This document shows, in pieces, positions 50,735 through 61,492 of a DNA stretch of 64,000 nt. The notes below the pieces were generated by a model. That model ran no database searches and was not told the origin of the DNA. It was given only the letters and a program-made list of their open reading frames with translations. Every line of letters begins with the position of its first letter. The stretch's first letter is position 1. The DNA is taken from contig BSBK01001157.1 of the NCBI GenBank assembly GCA_027943335.1, forward strand, positions 248,001-312,000, in the 5' to 3' direction. The position numbers and the translations under genes were made by a program. Origin of the DNA: Chamaecyparis obtusa (taxonomy: Eukaryota > Streptophyta > Pinopsida > Cupressales > Cupressaceae).

Positions 50735-51275
50735 TCGTTTGTCTTCATGCTGCTATAGGATGCGCAGTGATTGATGTGCTTTAGTTCGGCGAAAGCATTT
50801 GGAACAGGAACCTGCATCCTTGGTTGTCTCTTGAGAAGTACATTTGTTTCTTTCCATCTTTGCCTTGAAAGGATTCTTTCTGATTGTAGTCTTTCAAACC
50901 TTTCTGGGGAGAAAGATCTGATCTTCTTATCTAGCTTTTGCTCTAATTTTGATTTATTTGATTCCCTTGAAGTTGAATTTCTCTTAAGGGTGGCCTTTGA
51001 GCTCTCCTATGGGCTTCCCTTTCTCTTTGTATTCTTTCCCTTTGCTCACGTTCCAATCTTTCTCTAAGCCTCCTTTCAATTCTTTGTCTTTCTCTTTCAA
51101 ATTCAATACCAACTTCCTCTTCCTCCAAGATGGCCCGGGCAACTGAATAGTGTGCGTCGTCTTCTCTTTGATTCCAAATGAAAGCCCCTAAGTCTGAAAT
51201 GATATCTTCCTGCCTTACATTTATATCAAAGCCTGGTTGCACAACTGGATAGTCAGAATAGGAAGGCAACACCAT
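50735..51275 (-). pseudogene. Arg/Glu-rich coiled-coil frame inside LTR B
   Basis: An open stretch of 110 codons from 51275 to 50943 has an N-terminal part (PSYSDYPVVQPGFDINVRQ, IWNQREDDAHYSVARAI) followed by an alternating Arg/Glu segment (RRLRERLEREQRERIQRERE), a strong single-helix or coiled-coil composition. A one-base frameshift near 50960 moves the sense to a frame that runs on to about 50735 (SFSPERFERLQSERILSRQR). The family is not recognised; a gag-like or nucleic-acid-binding role is a guess. It lies where element A has its much longer frame, just upstream of the LTR promoter, but the two proteins do not look alike. No catalytic motif is visible. Confidence 0.45.
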
Positions 51276-52500
51276 CTTAGATCATTCTCACGTTTGAAAC
51301 TTTCTTAATTCTCCCTTTCAATCCCTGGGGCCTTTACTTCTTCCTCATCTGGTGTTAGCTAGAGATTCTCCTGACATAGCAATATGATATGCCTAAGTAA
51401 CTGTGTCATGAAGTTTCCACAAGGTAAGAACGTCTTCAAGTGATGGATTCATTGCATGATTTTGAATGCACAAGAAATGAGCTTGGGGTATTGTATGTGG
51501 ATGGAATACAAAACCAAAACGGAAGAACAAACGGATTTGAGTTTGTGTGGTGAGAAAAATCAAAACGGGTTTTTCAAGGGGGTATTACATATGAAAGAAC
51601 AAGCATTAGGTGAGAAAATGAAGCATGGATGGGTCCATTGCACGATCTTTGATGTACAAGGATTTTGGAAGACTATGGACACGGCATATGGCTGGAAAAC
51701 TTTAGGACAGCGAAGAGGTGAATGGACTTTAGCTTAAAAACTATAAAGAAGACCCAAAAACGGGTTTCTTGGAGGTGTTTACATATGTGGACAGTGAGAA
51801 ATATGTAGTGAATGGATAATAGATGAATGGAAGGATGGTATTTCATGAAAAAGTATCAAATTAACCACCATTATGAGTTTGACGTCATATGGTGATGGTA
51901 GGGACAGCAATTTGATGCAAGTGAATTTGGAAAATAGCACATGAATAACTTGCATTTGTCTTTTCTTCTTCAAAGGACGGGGTTTTTAATCCCGACTGCA
52001 CATGCAAGAAAGATGAAGTTCTTGCACATGCATCTTTGAGAATTGAAAATGGAAGTAGAAGAATTATATATTCTATCACATGTAAATCAAAATTGCAAGC
52101 TTTACATGTAGAATAAATAAATTTAGAAGAAAAACAAGGAAAAAAATTTACCTCAATCTCCAAGATAAATCCAATTGATTCCCGGATTTAGAAAAGATTG
52201 GATAGAAAGAGTATAAATAGATCATTTTCCTAGTCTCTCTCCCTCAAAATTGGATAGTCAATGATCATATACAGCCAAATGGGAAAGATTGAGAAGAAAA
52301 ATGCCAAGAAATAGCAACCGGTTGACTATTTCTCTTGCTTATGCAATGAGAAAGAAAAACGGCGTCTAGGGCATAAATCCGATAAAAAAATGATAAAATA
52401 AATCAATAAAAAGAATGAATAACTCATCAAAATCAGTTCTAGAGCTGAGTGAATGATTTTAGATGCTCAAATCTTCCAAACATGAGGCGTTTTTGAAGAA
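51276..52500. other. non-coding part of LTR B
   Basis: No clear frame. 51425-51780 is open in pieces on the plus strand with two rough copies of a phrase (GATTCATTGCATGATTTTGA and GGTCCATTGCACGATCTTTG), but without a domain. A plus-strand TATAAATAG at 52213 is probably incidental. Confidence 0.35.
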
Positions 52501-52509
52501 AAATGATCA

Positions 52510-53720
52510 AGTGGACTGTTTTTATCAAAATACATGTGTTGTACATTACAAACAGCATATGCAATGCATATAAAAATCGACGTCCAAGATCTTTAATGCT
52601 GAAAACTCACTTTTCAAATGCAAAGACATATATGCGAACATGCTGAAAATCGACGCCTTCCTTTGCATATTAAAAACGTTGTTTTTAACATTCATTACAT
52701 ATGCTGAATGAAGTTGATCTCAAAGCATATGTAATGACCATAAAAATCGATGTCAATAACATGGGAGTTAAAAACGCTGTTTTTAAAATGCATTACATAT
52801 ATGCATATAATTGATTTTAAGACAATGCAATGGTAAGAGAAATTGATGTTAATGTATGGAAGTTAAAAACGTTGTTTTTAAGTTTCATTACATATGCACT
52901 TTGAGTTTGAAAGCATATGCATATATGCTGGAAATCGACACCCTTTTTTGGATATTAAGAACGTAAAAAACAAAAGGCATTACATATATGTTATAGCCTC
53001 AAAAATCGACGTCCTTTGCAAAAACGTTATTTGGAAAAGACATTACATATGCATATAATCATTTTCAAAGTATATGCAATAGCATGAAAAAACAACGTGA
53101 ATAACATGGGAGTTAAAAACGTTAATTTTAAATGACATTACATATATGTAATGGCCTTAAAATTCGACACCCTTCGCATATGCATAATAACGTTTGTTTT
53201 AATGTTGAGTGTATATGCAAAGACTTCGAAATTTAACGTATAGGGAAGGTTAAAAACGTCTTTTACATATAGCCTTTACACATATTAAAAGCATATGTAA
53301 TAGCTATTGAAAATCACGTAATAAGGGAAGAATATTTATTTTTAATATATTAACATGCAAAGAACACATGTAATACATTAAAAATTTAACACCAAGGGAA
53401 GAGAAACAATAAAGAAATGAATACGTTCTTTTGAAAAACATATACATATGCTTATAAATATGACTTTTATGGAGAAAAAGCCACTGGGGAAGTTAAAATA
53501 CGTCATTTTAAATATGCAGTTGCATATAAAAACAACACTTAACAAGGATTAAATACGCTCTTTAGAGATCCAACTGCATATGTTTGAAAATACATAGAAT
53601 ACACATGCAGTCGTTGATAAAAACAACGCATTTAATATGAAAAAGACTTAGAAGTGAGGTTTTAAAAGTGTTTTGCACATTGATGATATGCAGTGAAGAA
53701 TAAAAACCACACCTTTAATA
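52510..53720. repeat. GCATATGTAAT / AAATCGACG / AAAAACGTTGTTTTTAA repeat zone of LTR B
   Basis: A degenerate unit of roughly 100-120 bp repeats about ten times: CATTACATATGC, then GCATATGTAATG, then AAAAATCGACGTC, then AAAAACGTTGTTTTTAA. Palindromic CATATG and AACGTT sit at the cores. Element A has the same kind of zone in the same place with different words, so the motif grammar is kept while the sequence differs. Confidence 0.65.
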
Positions 53721-54729
53721 CTTAAGTCTTTTAATTTGAATTAATTTAATATAACTATAGTATTTTAATAAAGTAACATAAAATTAGATTATTTAAAAGC
53801 TAATTTTATGAAAACATTAAAAACTATAATCAAATCAACTCGGAATGAGTTGAAATTTCAAAATGAATTATAAAAACCATTAAATATATCAAATGTAATT
53901 CAAATTTGTGCAATTGACTTCAAAAACCCCACCTTTAATGGATTTTTAAAGAATATGCAGTCAGCTTGAAAAACCCCACCTTTTTCATCATAACTTGAGT
54001 TATACAACTCCGTTTGATGTCTAAGTTAGCTCGAAATGAGCGTATTTCAGAGGGCTTTCAACTTGAGGGAAAATCAAGATTAAAAACAAAGGGAAGAACG
54101 AAAAGAACGCATGAAACGTGTGTTATAAAGAGCTTTTCAGGGATAACGAATCACCTTTACATCACTTTATAAAAAAAAACGTTCGAAACATAGAGGATAC
54201 TCCTACGAATTAACAAGAAAATTTCGTAGGGTTGCCACAATTTTGTGATCTCAAAATTGAGGACAACAGCAAATCCTTAAGAAACTCCGTTCCTAAAGAT
54301 CAAATGACAATCTGGAGACCAAGATGGCGCCACAAATGCTCAAAGAGAAAAGTAGTGTAAACTCAAGTCATGGGATGTCCAAATGAGAGGCCAAGCACTC
54401 TATTTATTCACTTTTCTAAGAAGCCACTAGAACTTCTAGAAGTATCCATAAAATATTCTTATAAAATCCCTTTATAATGCACTTTTATATAAAAAGTAAC
54501 TTTATAAAATAAAAAAGTGCAACTCAACTCAAAATTATAACATTTTGGCCCCATATAACACATTGTAATAAAAATATGATAAACACCATCTCTCCAAGAG
54601 CAAATAAGACCATCCAATCCCCAAATAATCATCAGAATGACTCTCTCACCAAAACCATCTGCCTACGAGAGTCCATGATAGGCAAATCCACTGAAAAATG
54701 ACATGTCACTAAAGAGGGGACCTGACAGT

Positions 54730-56271
54730 ACGCCCCTCCTGAAATTGCTTGCCCTCAAGCAATCTCAAAGCTGGGTGCTGCAAAATATCTTCTCCCTCCC
54801 ATGTGGCATCCCTAGGCAAATTTCTCCAATTCACCAAATACTCCCTGATGGTCCTCCCGCGGAGCTGCCTCTCTCTGCTGTCAATGATGTACTCGGGAAC
54901 AAGAACCAACTTCTCCTCATCATCCAATGGAGGAAGAATTGCTGAAGGCACAACATGCTGACCCAACGCCTTCTTGAGGCGTGACACATGGAAAACATTG
55001 TGTACCCTGCTGTCTGCTGGAAGCTCAAGCTCATATGCCATCTCTCCAATACGCCTGATAATCCTGAAAGGACCATAGTACCTAGGCTTAAGCTTCTCCG
55101 ATCCACTCTTCCCCATAGTAGACTGTCTATAGGGCTGCAACATGAGATAAACCATGTCACCAACCTCAAAACTCCTCTCTGTCCGCTTCTGATCTGCATA
55201 CTGCTTATGCTGATTCTGTGCCCTGGCAATATTATCTTTGAGAGCATCAACAATGTCCTTGCTCTCCTGAAGCAAATCTCCAACACGAGGAACTCTAACA
55301 TCACTCATAAGCAAATCCAAAAAACTCGGTGCCTCATAACCATATAGTGCCCTGAAAGGAGTCATCTAAATAGACATGTGGTATGTGGTATTGTAGCAAT
55401 ACTCACATAGATAAATCCACCTAACCCATGCCTTCTGCTGCCCTGCCACATAGTTCCTCAAGTAGCCTTCCACCCACTTATTTACTATCTCAGTCTGCCC
55501 ATCAGTCTGCGGGTGGTAACTGGTGCTAGGTGTAAGCTTAGTGCCACATAAACGGAACACCTCCTGCCAAAAATGACTCAAGAACCTATTGTCCCTGTCA
55601 CTCACTATGCTCCGGGGTATCCCATGTAGTCTGAAAATCTCTCTGAAGAAGACCTCGGCCACCTGCACTGCTGTGTAAGTAGTAGTGATGGGAAAGAAGT
55701 GTGCATACTTCGTCAACCTGTCCACCACCACATAGATGCAATCATGCCCTTGGGCGTTAGGCAAGCTTGTAATGAAATCCATGAACATACACTCCCACTT
55801 CCTGTCAGGAATGGGAAGTGGTTGTAGGAGCCCTGTTGGAAAGGTGTGCTCTTGTTTGTTCTACTGACAAACAGGGCACTCTCGTACATACTGCAACACA
55901 TCCGCCTTGAGCCCCTTCCAAGTGAAACGCTCTCGCACCTGCCTGTAAATTTTGAAGTATCCAGGATGGCCAGCTGTAGGTGAATCATGGAGAGCTCTCA
56001 TAACAATACGCTTCACCTTCAATCCCGGGACTAAGAATATCCTGTTCTTGTAGATAATCAAATCATCCACAAGTGTGTACCTGGTATCAACAACTGTCCC
56101 ATCAACAATCTCGGATGCCCATGAGTCTCTAGCATACTCTGCAATAATCAAATGCCTCCAATCCTCAGATATTTCAACCATAGCACTGAGATTTGGTCTG
56201 CGTGACAAAGCATCTGCTACCACATTCTGAGTTGTAATGACCCTCACCAGTAGGATCACTAAAAACCCCAA
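54730..56271 (-). pseudogene. chromovirus integrase and chromodomain (polyprotein C-terminal part)
   Basis: One minus-strand frame continues from the insertion seam to about 54709. It holds the end of RNase H (VADALSRR), the HHCC zinc-binding region (H at HDSPTAGH, CPVC), and the integrase core with D (MDFITSLP, VVVDRLTKYAHF), D (IVSDRDNRFLSHFW) and E (HPQTDGQTEIVNKW). A GPF/GPY-like linker (RYYGPFRIIRRIGEMAYELELP) follows, then a C-terminal chromodomain (YLVNWRNLPRDATWEGEDIL). Chromodomains steer integration to certain chromatin in this Ty3/gypsy clade. Two in-frame TAG codons (55861-55863, 55366-55368) break it, both explicable as CAG to TAG; no frameshift was seen. The last codons overlap the polypurine tract. 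Confidence 0.9.
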
Positions 56272-57748
56272 AATCTGAACTGTGGCAAATCGTCAAACAC
56301 TTGGCATGCACTGAATGGTTTGGTTTGCAATGATGTGTTTCAATGTGATAATTGTTTTTGGGCATCAAGTGCAATTGAGATAACAATACCAATATAGAAA
56401 TGTAATATAATGAGCAACAATGAATCTCTAAACAATGCAAAGACTCAACACTAATATATCATGTACTTCTCAATTTTTGATTGCAACGTTCAGTAAACTG
56501 ATTTCCTAGAAATGTATGACTGTTACAAACCCTTTCATATGAGCACTAATACTATGAACTTACTATGCACCTTCTATCATATCAATCCAAAATAACAAAG
56601 TCTGATTACAATGGACTGTTATCTGAGCACATATATAGACTGTTACTTTACAAGAAACTTTGGTAAAGACAAGGCCTAATAATGCACTATAAATATGATG
56701 ATTCCTTGACCATAACAATGACTGATTTCAATTACAAAATGATAGAAGAACAGTATTGTTTCAGACTTGTATGACAGTGACTGTTACATACAACTTATAT
56801 GCAATTTTGGCATTCAATAACAACAACAAAAACTCATGTAATGCACCTAGAAACTGCTCCTTATACCTTGATAGGAAGGCTGATGAAGACCAATGCAAGG
56901 AAGGCCAAAACAGGTCACAAACTGCCCCAACTGTGCAGAGATAACCCTGCCGTACCAGGCCGTACATGTACGGCTCCTGTAGAAAAATCAGTGAAGGGTT
57001 TTGACACCCCAATTTGCCACCAATGGGACCGTTAGTGAGGTACTTAGGTCCTCTCCAAAGCACGAAAATTAACTCCAAGTATCAAGGGAGTTATGAGCAG
57101 AATTCTGATTCCAGATCCTGATATGGAATTTCTGAAAATGTGCCAAACTGTCTTTAATCCTTTGCCAAAAAGATTCACCAATGTAAGAGGTGAATTCAAA
57201 CCCTTATTCCAACCATGAATTAACCTTTTTAACAATTTCTCAATGAAGTACCAATGAGATGGCTGAGTACCAACTCCAAACTTGCAACCCTTCAGTAGAT
57301 ATTTCACTACCTCAGTTATGCCAATCTAGGGGAGTGATCGTTCCCAAAGATCGAATGATATTTGCAAACCAAAAGACTACAAATTGTTTCACAATGGAAG
57401 AAGTAGAAGAAATCCCAAATCCAAGCATGTCAAAATGAATGCCCAAGCCCTCTATTTATTTTCTTTTCTAAGAAGTTACTAAGAACTTCTATAAACATCC
57501 AATTATAATGCACTTTATAATAAAATAACATTATAATATAAAGTGCTTTTCTCAACTCAAAATTATAACAATGTAGGCTCATAACTGAATGTAGGCCCAA
57601 CTACAACCGAATGTAGGCTCGGACTGGATGTAGGCTCTAACAGCAATATGCAATCAACTGATCTCCAAATGATCACGAGATGACTCTGTCCTCATCGCTA
57701 TCAATCTACGAGAGCCCGTGATAGACTGATCTCGCACGCCAAATGATG

Positions 57749-60700
57749 TTAGCCAAAATGGGGACATGACAGTCCGCCTTTCCTAAAATTGCTTGTCCCC
57801 AAGCAATAGCTGAACAATAAACCAATCAATCCACCTGGATCCCAAAAGTAGTCATGAACTATACTGCTGTCAATCAACGCAGGCTCTTGCAATATTCTCT
57901 GAAATATAATCAAGAGGAATCCATAATCAAACTGGCAAATACAACTCAACCAAACTCCAACATCACAATTGCCAGAGTCAGGAACCCACGAGAAACAAAC
58001 TCTCGAAATATCAGAACCCAAGTAGAGAGGACAACTCAAACTGCCAACATAGTAAATATCACCAACACATCCCACTGGCCTATGTAGAGCGCACAATCCA
58101 ACTCTGCAACAATGGTGAACACTCCCGAATGAAACTGCGCTAAGTACGGAGAATCCACACACTGTACAACTCCTGTAGTGAAAACAACTCTGCAACTCAC
58201 CGACCACCGTCTCATAACCATAACTACCATGTACTGTTGATGGCGAATAATCATCACATGATAGATAGCAAGAACTAGAACCCAAACCAAATCTGACTGC
58301 CATCAACTGCTCAACACATGGATCAAATGCAAACTGATGAACATATCCTGCAGTATAATGCTGATAAAAAAAACCAACCTCAATCAACATTTCACCATGC
58401 ACATGTGATACAACCCACTGTGACTGATCACCAAGTCAGGAGATGACATAGCCAAAGGAGTAGAATCAATAACAACAACCGTTGAAGTATTACTCCCACA
58501 CTCCTGCTCTAGGTCATGTACTATCAAGCTGTCAACCGCAGAACTAATCACCATGTAATGCTTATCACAACTCTCATCCCGCAGCGTCATACCATCCCAT
58601 AACTGATGACAAGCACTAGGGACCAAAGTATATCTACGTACCATCATCTCATCAACATGGTCATCAAAAGTAAATTGATGAGCATACCTCACAGTGTAAT
58701 GCCGATAAGATGCGCCAATCTCAGTCAGTGACTTAGACTGCACTCCAGATGAAACTAACTGCAACCAATCACTAACCAAGCTGGAACTAACTACTACCTC
58801 CGAAGACACCTCCAAAGGAGTAGTATCACTAATAGGAACCAAGTCAACTGCTGGCACACCAACATCACTCATGATCTTTGGTACAACATCACTAGTCTTC
58901 GTGCCATCAGTAGTAGAGACCAACACTATGTCAAACATACCACAATGCTTAGCTGCAACGCCCAACTCAACTGAACCTGCCTCCAGTGGAAACAAACCAA
59001 ACATGCCAATGCTAGTATCAAGGATGGATGCATCCCCATCTCCACTGTCTCTGACAATCTCAACCATGGACATCCTCGGATCACCATACACCACAACTTG
59101 TGACTGTACGGGATCTGGTAAAGACTGAAGTCGCTCTAACTCCATGGTCACCTCAGCCAAATGAAACTGTGACTCCTCGAAAGCCAACTGTGTACTCTCA
59201 AGAATCTCAGAAGTCACCTTGAGCTGCTGAGTAAGCTCACTCACTTCACCTTCCTTGACTAACAAGGCATCATATGCTGTACTGCCCCACTTCATAAGAT
59301 GATCTCTGTCGGCTACCAACTGCATATAATTCTGTCTCAGAATTCGAATAGCCTCCCACAAAGAGTGGATCTCTATCAAGGAAAGGTAATTGCCTCCCTG
59401 CTCATCGCTAGTAGGAGAACCCCATCCATAAACTGCTAACAACTGACGAGCAGCATCGAAATGCTGGCAAGCGATAGCAATGTCTCGCTCACTAACTCTC
59501 AACTGACTAGACACATGATGGCGCTGGCTAGATTGTCTCCTACAATCCTCCTCTGATGCACTATCCAAAGGAGTAGACTCAAAACCACTGATCTTTGGAG
59601 TACTACCATCCATACTCTGCGAGTCAACTCCAAAACTCACATCATCATATGGAGTATCAAAAACTGTAGCATCACTGTCCAACTCCGCTGTAACAAATGA
59701 ACCTGCCGAGGAAGCTAAGTCCTCAAAACTGTCAATAGCATACTCCTGGATGTCACCAATACCAATACGATCCTGGGACTCATCTGTAAACTTCGTCATA
59801 TCTGGGATATCATCAACCCATTCCAACAAGAATGGTCCACTGGATACATGAACAACGCCCAACACAGGTGTATAAAAACTAATTCCAGCATTAGACAAGC
59901 TGCTGACATGGATGAGAACTACACCTGGTAAACTACTAATCAAGTCCATGAGAGCACTCGAACAATTACTGCTACCAATAGGTGATAAGGATCTCCAGTC
60001 AACATAATCCCAAACACCAATATAACAATCCCGAATCCACATCCGTAAACTAGAATCAGCTGGTAACTCAAGCAAACTCCTCACCTGAGTAATATGACTA
60101 ATAGCAACTAACTCCACATACATGTCTGATATTGTCCCCAAATCCTGGATATGAATGCAAGGTGTACTCTCACAACTATCATCCACCACATGTGATTTGA
60201 CTGTAAAAGAAAGCTGAGTCCCTGCCATATGCGCTAACTCCTGAACTGAACTCACCTCAAGACAAAGCTCGTCCACATGTCACTCTGCTGCACCACTCTG
60301 ATCAACTGTACTATCCTCAAATGTGACAGTATCCTCAACTACTGTAACATCATCAGGATCAACTGTACCGTAACCACTATCAGAGCCAATCACACAATCC
60401 GGTGTGCTTGTGATATCTCCCTGTATCAAATCAGCATGTCTCTCCGAGTCCTGTAATGCCAATGGAGTACTCAACAAAGAGGCTTGGGTATCCTCTAGCT
60501 CACGAGAAAGCCTGACAGCTTCCTCCTCCTTCCTCCTCAAGGCGTCTGAATAGTCTCCGGCAAGGGTAGGAAGATGGTCACGGTCCGAAAGAAGATGTAA
60601 ATAACTCATCTTCATCGTTCCCATTCTTTCCCTAATCGCCTGTAAGTCAATACAAGAGGTCTGCGCCTGTACTCCCTTATGTCTACTCTGTGATTGAATC

Positions 60701-61440
60701 ATTCAGATATGATCCTCTATCATCTCCCACATCCTGTCATGATGAGATAATGAAGTCACAATCCCATCCTTGCTTACCCTAAGCTGACTGGACAAAACAT
60801 GTGAAGTGCTATGTGCCTCAACCTCGTGTGATGTAGCGTCTAACTGTGCCTGATACTCTCTATCAGCAAAGTCATGAATACTCAATGTCTGCTCATCGCT
60901 GATATGTATGTCATCATCATGCACAACAACCTCCTCACAATCATCATCTGAATCCATTGTGCTGTAGTTACTATTCTGAGCACCTATGACATCATCCTCA
61001 GGCAACCTGTATACAACTGTCTCAACTTGAGTACCAAGTTGACAGTTACTATCAATCCGCATAGTGTCCTTCACCACTTCCTCCTGTGGCTGAGTAGAAA
61101 CTGAAACATCTGTCGGAATACTAACTTGTTCCTCAAAATCCTCATGAAGGTTTCTAGTAACTTTGCCAGCCGATCTTATGTTATCTCTCCTGCGAGAAGA
61201 TCTGCAAAATAAAAAACTTGACAACTTATTCACCTTGGCTGGGTCGGACAGTATATCATTCATCACACAGTGGTGCTTATTCCACTGTTCAGACAAGTTC
61301 TGGTCTATTCTCTTAAGTTCATCTCGAATGTCTGAATAACCATCATTTCTACTGTGTCTATCTGTTGCCCACGATTGTGTCCTCTGAAACTCTGTACTAT
61401 TCCTGTCCATACTGAAATCAATCAAGTGCTGGTCACTCAT
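57749..61440 (-). pseudogene. orphan ~1,000-1,200-codon frame of element N, unknown function
   Basis: The first ATG of the frame is at 61440, about 35 bp after the primer site. The frame runs to 58384, interrupted by TGA at 60703-60705 and 60280-60282 (both fit CGA to TGA); a one-base shift near 58390 continues the sense to 57749. The product is acidic, rich in Ser, Asp and Val. It begins with a short region containing a CRSSRRRD basic patch and includes Leu/Glu-rich coiled-coil-like segments (for example SELTQQLKVTSEILESTQLA). Modules are duplicated: SSQLRVS-x-D-I repeats (about 60800-60750 and 59520-59465), and EIG-YRHYTVRYAHQF versus EVG-YQHYTAGYVHQF (about 58720 and 58370). No zinc knuckle, protease, RT or integrase motif is visible. 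It may be a much-diverged gag or a captured or new gene; I cannot decide. Confidence 0.6.
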
Positions 61441-61474
61441 GCAAAGACGGTTCTTACCCAACAGGATGGCAAGA

Positions 61475-61492
61475 AAACCGCTCTGATACCAT
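61475..61492 (-). other. primer-binding site of element N
   Basis: AATGGTATCAGAGCGG on the minus strand directly follows the LTR end ...CATTACA. TGGTATCAGAGC is the 12-nt complement of the 3' end of plant initiator Met tRNA. Confidence 0.85.

Larger units (their letters stand above)
49730..54268 (-). mobile_element. Element B: ~4.5-kb giant LTR with internal frame, inserted in the chromovirus LTR
   Basis: On the minus strand it starts TGTTGTCCTCAATTTTG at 54268, close to the start of element A (TGTTGTCGTAAATTTTG). Then come a zone of GCATATG/ATCGACG repeats (54200-52510), a coding remnant (51275-50735), an ACATGTAATC cluster and a TATA box (50479-50486), then R/U5 with AATAAAAGAGG near 50365. 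The order equals that of A. The left end is placed at 49725-49795 by comparison with A and N; a TSD AAAAT/CAAAT is imperfect. No interior region is seen, so it may be a solo LTR. Confidence 0.55.
48719..54727 (-). mobile_element. 3' LTR of the chromovirus, split by element B
   Basis: The left end TGTAATGACCC (48719) and the right end CCTGACA (54727) match the LTR ends of element N. Left segment 48719 to ~49725 matches 56233-57320 of N (for example GAAATGGCTGAATACCAC and ATATTTCACCTCCTCAGTTA); right segment 54289-54727 matches 57339-57771 (GTTCCTAAAGATC, CTCTATTTATTCACTTTTCT). Without the insertion it would be about 1.5 kb, as in N. A TATA-like GAATAAATAG (minus strand) lies near 54400. Confidence 0.7.

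Noticed and set aside
51456..51737. Plus-strand 93-codon open stretch in LTR B as a gene
   Set aside because: It has two rough internal repeats and no domain; the coding remnant with a sensible composition in this LTR is on the other strand.
54831..55347. 157-codon and 119-codon open stretches overlapping the integrase
   Set aside because: They are shadows of the chromovirus frame in other phases or on the other strand.
56174..57307. Open stretches in the left LTR of N (also at 61437-62564)
   Set aside because: They occur in both LTR copies, are short, and show no codon-level conservation.
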